Shown: piece after piece, positions 57,560 to 64,000 of the stretch
Numbering within the stretch: position 1 is the first letter of the stretch
How the letters are laid out: every line of letters begins with the position of its first letter
DNA from: Margaritifera margaritifera
Taxonomy: Eukaryota > Mollusca > Bivalvia > Unionida > Margaritiferidae
Direction of reading: 5' to 3'
Assembly: GCA_029931535.1 (NCBI GenBank)
Contig: JAQPZY010001190.1
Coordinates: forward strand, 579,001-643,000
DNA length: 64,000 bases
Position numbers and translations under genes: made by a program
Notes under the pieces: generated by a model
What the model was told of the DNA's origin: nothing
Database searches by the model: none
The model's input: the letters and a program-made list of their open reading frames with translations, nothing else

Positions 57560-58046
57560 TAATATCCAGATTTCACTTGAATTCAGTGTAGACGGGTAAC
57601 TAAAAGTATATATTTCTAGAAATATCAGTGAAAACTTATGGTAACTAACTTGCATACTATCTTTGTTTATGACTACTCCCTTGTTCCTTTGTATGTATCT
57701 TTGCATTACTTTATTACAAGGTCCATCTGAAACACAAAAATGAAATCACAAAAGACGCTAGCGGCGTAGCAACAGCCCAAGCAACCCTCGCAAATTGCAA
57801 GTGGGGGGTCAGGACCAGTGGGGGCCCAAAATTCCCATCAAACAACTTGATTGTTATCTGGATGGGGCTCCATAATTAAGTTTTGAGGGGGGGGGCAGAA
57901 TTTCTTTCTACGCCACTGCAAAGACGGATAGTTTATATTACAACTCTGTCATGCACATTGATGAAAACATTTAAGATCCTCACATATCATTCACAACTTA
58001 AGCATGAAAGACCTTTCTCTACACATTGTTTCTCATTCATTGCATT
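57560..58046. repeat. Local duplication, copy 2 (contains MITE)
   Basis: Partner of 56738-57180, interrupted by the 161-bp element at 57758-57918. Confidence 0.75.
57758..57918 (-). mobile_element. hAT-like MITE, 161 bp
   Basis: Ends CTAGCGGCGTAG (left) and CTACGCCACTG (right) are near-inverted, the canonical form CAGTGGCGTAG appearing on the right end's minus strand. Flanks AAAAGACG (57750-57757) and CAAAGACG (57919-57926) match in 7 of 8, an 8-bp target duplication as expected for hAT. It is GC-rich with a G run and is non-coding. Absence from the duplicate copy at about 57050 supports insertion. Confidence 0.85.
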
Positions 58047-58099
58047 TTCATGGTAGCAACTCGTTTGTTTTTCATCGACTTATATAAAATCAGTAAGCA

Positions 58100-60015
58100 A
58101 ACGTAGGATAGCCTATCGAAAAGCCAAGCAATCTTCCCTCTCACTGGACTAAATTTCGTTCCCTGGCGGACAAAACAATCTCTATGATTCGAGAAGCCAA
58201 ATAGCTACATACTGACAAATTAGCACAAAAGATGGAATCTAGCAATACATCTTCCAATATTGTTGGTCAGCCCTTAAGGTATTCATTAGCCCTCACAGTA
58301 CACATTCTATTCCAGACCTTCAACACAGCGGTTCGATAATCACCCAAGAAGTTAACAAAGCTGAAGCATTTAACGATTTTTTAAAAAAGTGCAAACTCTA
58401 CTAGATGAAACAAATACTAACCTTCTAGATATACCTTTATATATTGACGTAAGTTTCGGTTCTATAGAACTAACGCCTGACGAAATACAAATGTTCTCAA
58501 AGGTCTTCCTCTTTGTAAGGCTTCTGGTTCCGAGAGTGTAAATAACTGTATTTGCGTGAGCTGGCTAATGAACTCTCACATCCACTTTGTTAATTTTTAA
58601 CCACCTCTCCAGACTCTTGGAAATACGTAAAATTTTGTCCATTTTTAAAAGAGGGTGACCCTTCCATTGTATCTAATTACAGACCAATATCTGTTATCAA
58701 TACTGTTAGCAATGTTTATGAAAGACTGGTTTTTAAACACTTGTTTAATTACTTTCGTAAAAATAACATTCTTACACCTTTCCAGTCTAGCTTTATTCCG
58801 GGTGATTCTGCAATTAATCATTTATCATACCTATATATGATATGTTCTGCAAAACAGTAGAATCCGGTAAGGAAATCAGAGTTGTGTTTTTGCGAAATAA
58901 GTAGAACTTTTGATCGCGTGTGACATAATGGATTCTTCCATAAATTGAAAGCTTCTGGTATCACAGGAAGCCTTTAAAAACGGTTTTCTAGCTATTTTAT
59001 AAACAGGAGACAACGAGTGATACTTCCGACTGTTTTTTCAGGGTGGAGGTGTATTAGAGTTGGTGTACCCCAATGATCTGTTTTAGGCCTCTAACTTTTT
59101 TTGATATACATTAATGAGACTGTACATGATATAAGCTCCAATGTAAGTTTATTTGATGATACAAGTTTCTTTCTAATCGTAAGATAATCCCGTCGTAACC
59201 GCTCATAACATCAACTCTGACTTGGAAAAAAAATCTCTCAATGGGCAAATAATTGGCTCTTATGGTTTAACCCTTATGAAACTTAATCCCTGATAATTTC
59301 TAAGAAAATTAATAAACCTTTCCATCCACTGCTATATATGCTCAACGAATGAATTGAGGAAGTTGACTGGCACAATCATCTTGGCGTATTTTGCTCGAAC
59401 GATTGCTCATGGCACAAACAAATATACTATATGAAAGAACAGGCATGGTTAAGGATTAATGGAATACGGAGACTAAAATTTCAACTTGACAGGAAATCTT
59501 TATAAGTTATCTATACGTCTTTTATATGACCTATTCTGGAATATTGTAATTTGGTTTGGGACAACTGCACATTACTTGAGAAAAGAGAACTCGAAAAAAT
59601 ACAAAATGAGGCAGCCAGAATCCTGACTGGTACAACACAATTAGTATCTTATGAAGCTTTACGTCAAGAAAAAGGACGGGAAAGTCTTGAATCCAAACGA
59701 CAGAAACACAAACTTACACTTTTGTATAAAATGACAACTGGTTCATGCCCTCCCTATCTCACATCTCTGATTCCACCAGCTGTTAGTGATATTACTTGCT
59801 ATAACTTACGTAATGTAAACAATTGCCAATCATTTATTCCTTTGGCCAGTCGAGAATAGAATACATTATCTATCAAAACTTGCTACATTGACTCCATAGA
59901 GTAGAAGGAAATTTCAAATTCTTCATGCTCGACTATCGACAAATTGGAGTTCACTTAATAAACATTTTTTTACAAAAAATATAATTCGATCACCTCTTAT
60001 TGGTGTGGGCTTGTA
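58100..60015 (+). mobile_element. Degenerate plus-strand LINE
   Basis: Pol remnant in order: pre-RT segment (58140-58600), KEGDPSIVSNYRPISVINTV at about 58648-58710, QSSFIPGDSAINHLSYLY, a motif A remnant near 58880-58920, VYLMIQVSF/LFDDTS region near 59145-59175 (active-site box reduced to FDD), DLEKKISQWANNWLLWFNP at 59220-59270, and a C-terminal part at 59551-59859 with ESLESKRQKHKLTLLYKM, ending in a KFQILHARLSTNWSSLNKH segment to about 60015. Many stops and frameshifts. The C-terminal part resembles the 15.3-17.0 kb LINE. Confidence 0.85.
59551..59859 (+). pseudogene. LINE pol C-terminal fragment
   Basis: 102 open codons after the RT domain: IQNEAARILTG, ESLESKRQKHKLTLLYKM and CYNLRN blocks, the usual post-thumb region. 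It is the longest surviving piece of this LINE. Confidence 0.82.
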
Positions 60016-60024
60016 GAAGGTGCT

Positions 60025-60795
60025 TATAACCAAGAACAATGCATCGAACTCTTTCAATCCCTCATACTATATGACGATGAAACATTCCAAAAAGGATCTG
60101 AAGAGCTATCTGAACATTTGATGAACCGAGGCTACGACAAAAACCTGATAGCGGAGGCAACACAAAAGGCTAAACAAACAAACCATTTATCCTGACCTAC
60201 TATCCAGGCAACCCCAAAGTAGACAAAATCATCCAGAAACACTGACCCCTCGTGGAATCTTGTGACACACTAAAGTTAATCCTGCCGAACAAACCAGTAG
60301 TAGCCTACCGCAGATCAAAAACCTCAAAGACATCCTAGCCAGAGCGAAGCTAACGCCAATCACAAGCCAAGACCACCCTAGTAAATCTGGTCCCTGTGGT
60401 GATAAAAGGTACAAAACCTGTCAACATATGATAGCATTTTCTAGCACAGCGAAGAGCGAAAAATTGAATGTACATGGTCCAAACAGCGCGTGCAAAACAG
60501 AGAATGTCATTCATCTCATCACATGTAAACGATCTGCGGCCTTGATAATGTTGGTTAAACTGAAAAGCTGCACAAAAAGATCAGTCTTCACATATCTGAT
60601 TGGATGACAAGGAAGCTGGACAAAAGTCCGGTTGCAGAACACTTCTATTTCCCTGGTCAAACTTTCAGTGATGTAATACTGACTGCAATTGCTCACAACC
60701 CCAACTGGAGTTCCGAAACCAAAAAAGAAAAAGAATCTTACTGGATACGCCGCCTTAGAACACTGAAACCAAAGGGCCTAAACCAAGAAAACTAG
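60025..60795 (+). mobile_element. Penelope-like element 3' end (GIY-YIG endonuclease)
   Basis: Plus-strand pieces: HLMNRGYDKNLIAEATQKAK near 60115-60170 (post-RT linker of Penelope-like pol), TYYPGNPKVDKII near 60199-60238, a VIHLITCKR block near 60508-60534 where the GIY-type strand is expected, a DNVG-stop-TEK segment where YVGET-like sequence normally sits, and an open C-terminus at 60604-60795 (KSPVAEHFYFPGQTFSDVIL; ESYWIRRLRTLKPKGLNQ). Frameshifts and stops are present; the RT part is missing because the element is truncated at the LINE junction. Confidence 0.75.
60604..60795 (+). pseudogene. GIY-YIG endonuclease C-terminal fragment
   Basis: 63 codons covering the end of the endonuclease: HF-PGQTFSD and YWIRRLRTLKPKGLN motifs, the conserved closing part of Penelope-type GIY-YIG domains. 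Asn at GLNQ is the last conserved position. Confidence 0.75.
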
Positions 60796-60799
60796 GAAA

Positions 60800-62300
60800 A
60801 AGACAACGACACGCAAATAAAAGCATCATCTGTTTACAGCCATCACATTTTCAATTAAATAATTCATTAATTTTGCTCATTAGTCACTCACTCACCTATA
60901 ATTACTACTGGGGTTTTTTTCCTATTGGAATATAAAATAAAACTATCAAACTATCATATGAAGTAAACATTCGCATTTTTATGCCGTTCATAAATTTATT
61001 GAAATGTGAACAAGATTTACTTACGCGCACGTATTACTAACACGCATGCACTTAAAAGGCAATTCCCTTTTTTTCCAAATGATTGGCCATCGCTTCTGCA
61101 ACGACTCGTTCTACGAGGAAGTACTGTTCACATTTAATCTCGCTTTTTCTATCCTTCTTTTTTTCTTCCCCTTTCTTTCTTCCTTATTTTATCAACTTGC
61201 TACACAAAGTTCTACACAATATAATCAACAGTTTATCCTTAAATGTTCTTCATTGTCTGTCTTCTCATCTTTTACCAATTCCTTCCTTGTTCATCTTTGC
61301 GTTTTATATACCTTGGCTTAATGCTAATATTTAACTTAGAGATTCTACACTTGGACTATTCATCAATTTAATTGTTTAGTCATTAAAACTCAATATCAAC
61401 CGCCATATATTCGTATATATTTACAAGTTTTAGATCATCAAATGAAAGGAACATTATAAGCCATTCGCCTTCTTTCTAGCCCTTTACCTTCTATAATGTA
61501 CATCTTGTAATCTCCAACTACAAATTTATTAAATAAAATATGTTTAAACCAAAGTGCACTACTTTTCTTTTGTCCTTTGTTTTTTCGTAAGAAACTGACA
61601 AACTCTTAAATTGGTTTCAAATATTGAATTTGTCGCCTAATTCTGAGGTTTTGCTCAATAGTTTGATAACCTCAATACCCCGACAGAATTGCATCAAAAA
61701 TAAATTACTTCTGGACTTGCGCTTAAGTCTTATATCTAATAATCTGATTGGATGAAATTTAAGCAATCAAGTTTCTCAAATTTAGACTGTAACTCTTGGT
61801 ATATTGAGCCAAATAGTTGTATGTGATCATTTTGCTATTCCTATTTAAGCATGTGCTATGTCAGTCTAATTCTTGTGAAATGATATATTAAACGCTTTAT
61901 ATTCATAAGAGTCATTCTCACGTGGAATAAAACAGAAATGAAAAGTTTTAAAGTTGAAATAATTAGGTGGCATACTGTGTATTCTTGCACCGAAACGGAA
62001 TAAAATCTAACACACAACATTGCTATGAGGCATTTTTTTTTATCAAAAACGTGGCTTAAGATTAATATATATCTTATTAATTATCATCACAGACATCGAG
62101 ATGACAATAAACAATAACAATAACATTATTATTAATATTCTTTTTCTTAATATTCTTCTTCTTATTATTATTATTATTATTATTATTTACGCGTGGAAAT
62201 CACGTCCATTGTTCAACTTTTTTTAAAAAATTTGTTTTACAAAAGCGAAGAAAAAGAAAAGGATGTTTTTTTCATGACGAGAGTAGACATATTTCAATAG

Positions 62301-62302
<2 letters not shown>
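60800..62302. other. Non-coding; (TTA)n tract
   Basis: An interrupted TTC/TTA tract at 62130-62188 ends in (TTA)n. Overlapping plus frames at 61046-61334 are Phe/Ser/Leu-rich, cross a CT-rich tract and show no domain. Confidence 0.55.

Positions 62303-62371
<69 letters not shown>
62303..62371. repeat. (AT)n microsatellite
   Basis: About 34 AT units. Confidence 0.97.
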
Positions 62372-62376
<5 letters not shown>

Positions 62377-63055
62377 GCCAATTTGATTTAATAACAGTAA
62401 TGCCAAACGTTCATGACTGAAATAGCACCATATTTTTTTAACCTTATTGACGTGACTGCCCCCTAAAATTTTATATTTCTCAACAAGTAGACTGTTATTT
62501 TACCATAATATGTGTCTGTCACAAGTGTCAGAAATGTATGACTTTAGTTTTGATATAAAATACTGTAACAGAAACTGAATCAATCGTTCAGTTGAGAAAC
62601 AAAACGTGTACGCTCCTATGATACCTTTCAAGTGCATGTGGTGCTACCAAGGTGTCTCAGTTTTTCATAAACTTTTTATGTATTTGTGACCGTGTTTGGC
62701 GTACACAAAGCGGAATAGTTTCAATTGATAAACAGTAGGTCGTCCTCGAGGTAATAGCGAACATGAACCTAACTTTCAAGGAATAATTAAATATTACACG
62801 AACGGCAACTTTTAGTACTTTAGTGGCGGTTAATTTCAAATTTAAAGGAATTTAATTTCGGGCAATTTTGATAAATGTAAAGGCTGAATTAGGACAAGGA
62901 TAATAATGATCAGACGATATATTCATAACTGTTAGAAGACTAGATATCAGTGAATTTCATTTGTTATTCCAGACTCGGCGCATATATTTTCTTATCGAAT
63001 AATGCAAAATATACATAAATAATTGAGAATTAGGCAAAATGCATACAAGTTTCCT

Positions 63056-63060
<5 letters not shown>
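62372..63060. other. Non-coding
   Basis: No gene, repeat or element recognised. Confidence 0.5.

Positions 63061-63136
<76 letters not shown>
63061..63136. repeat. (CT)38 microsatellite
   Basis: 76 bp of pure CT. It creates Ser-Leu and Arg-Glu ORFs on the two strands. Confidence 0.98.
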
Positions 63137-63139
<3 letters not shown>

Positions 63140-63830
63140 AACAATAACAACTATGAATACTGAACTATACTGCGAAAAAGTCATTAAGTGCATTCCTTGT
63201 TGCAATAACTCAGTCCAGACGCATAACAGATCGAGTGTATTGCAACCAAGTTAATGAACCAATCTACCATTCATTCTATAAAAATGAAATCGGAATTTTC
63301 ACGGTACTGTTATAAAAATACACTCTGAACATAGAATCATACCATTCTATTCCCCTGTTGCGTTTCTTGTTTTTGTTTTTGTTTGTTTGTTGGGTTTTTT
63401 TTGTTTTTTTGCTTTGTTTTTTTTTTTTTGGGGGGGGGGGGGTGTACTTGAAAAAATTCCAATTTCAGAAATAAAAATAGACTTGCGAAATAATGATTTT
63501 AAGTTTCTTTAATTATTAGTTATTATAATTATCATCAAGCAAATTCAACGAATTAAGTGCGAAGATATCACTTTTGTAATCATTAATGAAAGTTGTCTTC
63601 CTAGTATTATCTTACATATAATGGCTACAAGTGCTGTACAAGAATTGGCTCTTTGTCTACTGTATCATGTCATTTTAATCAGAGCAATGGATTAAATGCC
63701 TGATGCACTAATCTTTTCAATATGTAGTTTTATTTCTGCACCAAAAAAGTAACGCCCATGTATCACTCTCCACCTTATTAAATAGTGAAAGTTTGTATAG
63801 CGCATTTTCAAGTAATTTTACGCATTTATT
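63137..63830. other. Non-coding; T and G homopolymers
   Basis: A T-rich stretch (63369-63429) ends in 13 G at 63430-63442. No gene seen. Confidence 0.6.
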
Positions 63831-64000
63831 CTGCCACGTATTTGATAACACTTATTTGGTATATATTCTACCACGTATTTGATAACAGTTATTTGGCATA
63901 TATTCTATCACGTATTTGATAATAGTTATTTGGTATATATTCTACCACCTATTTGATAACAGTTATTTGGTATATATTCTATCACGTATTTGATAACAGT
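63831..64000. repeat. 37-bp tandem repeat continuing past the window
   Basis: Unit TATTTGATAACAGTTATTTG + GTATATATTCTACCACG, starts at 63839, 63876, 63913, 63950 and 63987, spacing exactly 37. The last unit is cut by the window end. Confidence 0.95.

Noticed and set aside
62957..63254. Arg-Glu and Ser-Leu repeat ORFs
   Set aside because: Both are translations of the (CT)38 microsatellite on the two strands.

Overview
This is intergenic or intronic DNA from an invertebrate animal nuclear genome, most likely a lophotrochozoan and probably a mollusc. The evidence is high AT content, long (AT)n, (GA)n and (CT)n microsatellites, no bacterial-style gene packing, and a dense mix of LINE, Penelope-like, DIRS-like, LTR, RTE, hAT-like MITE and Polinton-like remnants. 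A ~145-bp tandem repeat that ends in a GGAC-rich stretch and an AGCTC...GAGCT hairpin is of a kind I associate with bivalves and other molluscs; that association is recollection, not a search. No complete host gene is visible. Two short stretches (43.49-43.88 kb and 13.32-13.50 kb) look like possible orphan exons.

Layout. 0-10.7 kb: microsatellites and four tandem or palindromic repeat loci. 10.7-13.3 kb: minus-strand LINE with a YADD reverse transcriptase (RT). 15.3-17.0 kb: plus-strand LINE. 17.0-19.1 kb: a near-complete copy of a multi-copy, cysteine-rich, transposon-associated gene. 19.4-21.2 kb: second minus-strand LINE, whose endonuclease region is split by a small RTE fragment flanked by a 79-bp duplication. 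21.3-22.2 kb: unidentified minus-strand coding remnant. 23.1-24.4 kb: decayed member of a multi-copy PIN-like family.

25.9-42.5 kb is the most unusual block. A family-B DNA polymerase remnant on the plus strand converges with minus-strand remnants of a packaging-type ATPase, a coiled-coil protein, a hydrophobic protein and several small unidentified ORFs. I read this as a decayed Polinton/Maverick-like (adintovirus-like) element. It is interrupted by an almost full-length 5.2-kb I/Nimb-type LINE (30.09-35.34 kb) and by an LTR (39.13-39.78 kb).

44.6-49.7 kb: a second LTR of the same family, a DIRS-like tyrosine-recombinase retroelement on the minus strand, and a solo LTR with a TATA box and a perfect 4-bp target duplication. 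50-57 kb: five tandem repeat loci with different unit lengths. 56.7-58.0 kb: a local duplication, one copy of which carries a 161-bp hAT-like MITE, so the other copy serves as its empty site. 58.1-60.8 kb: a plus-strand LINE joined to the GIY-YIG end of a Penelope-like element. 60.8-64 kb: microsatellites and a 37-bp repeat running off the window edge.

Nearly every coding region carries stops and frameshifts. The window is best read as a nested transposon graveyard. The elements do not cooperate; their insertion order is the main story.
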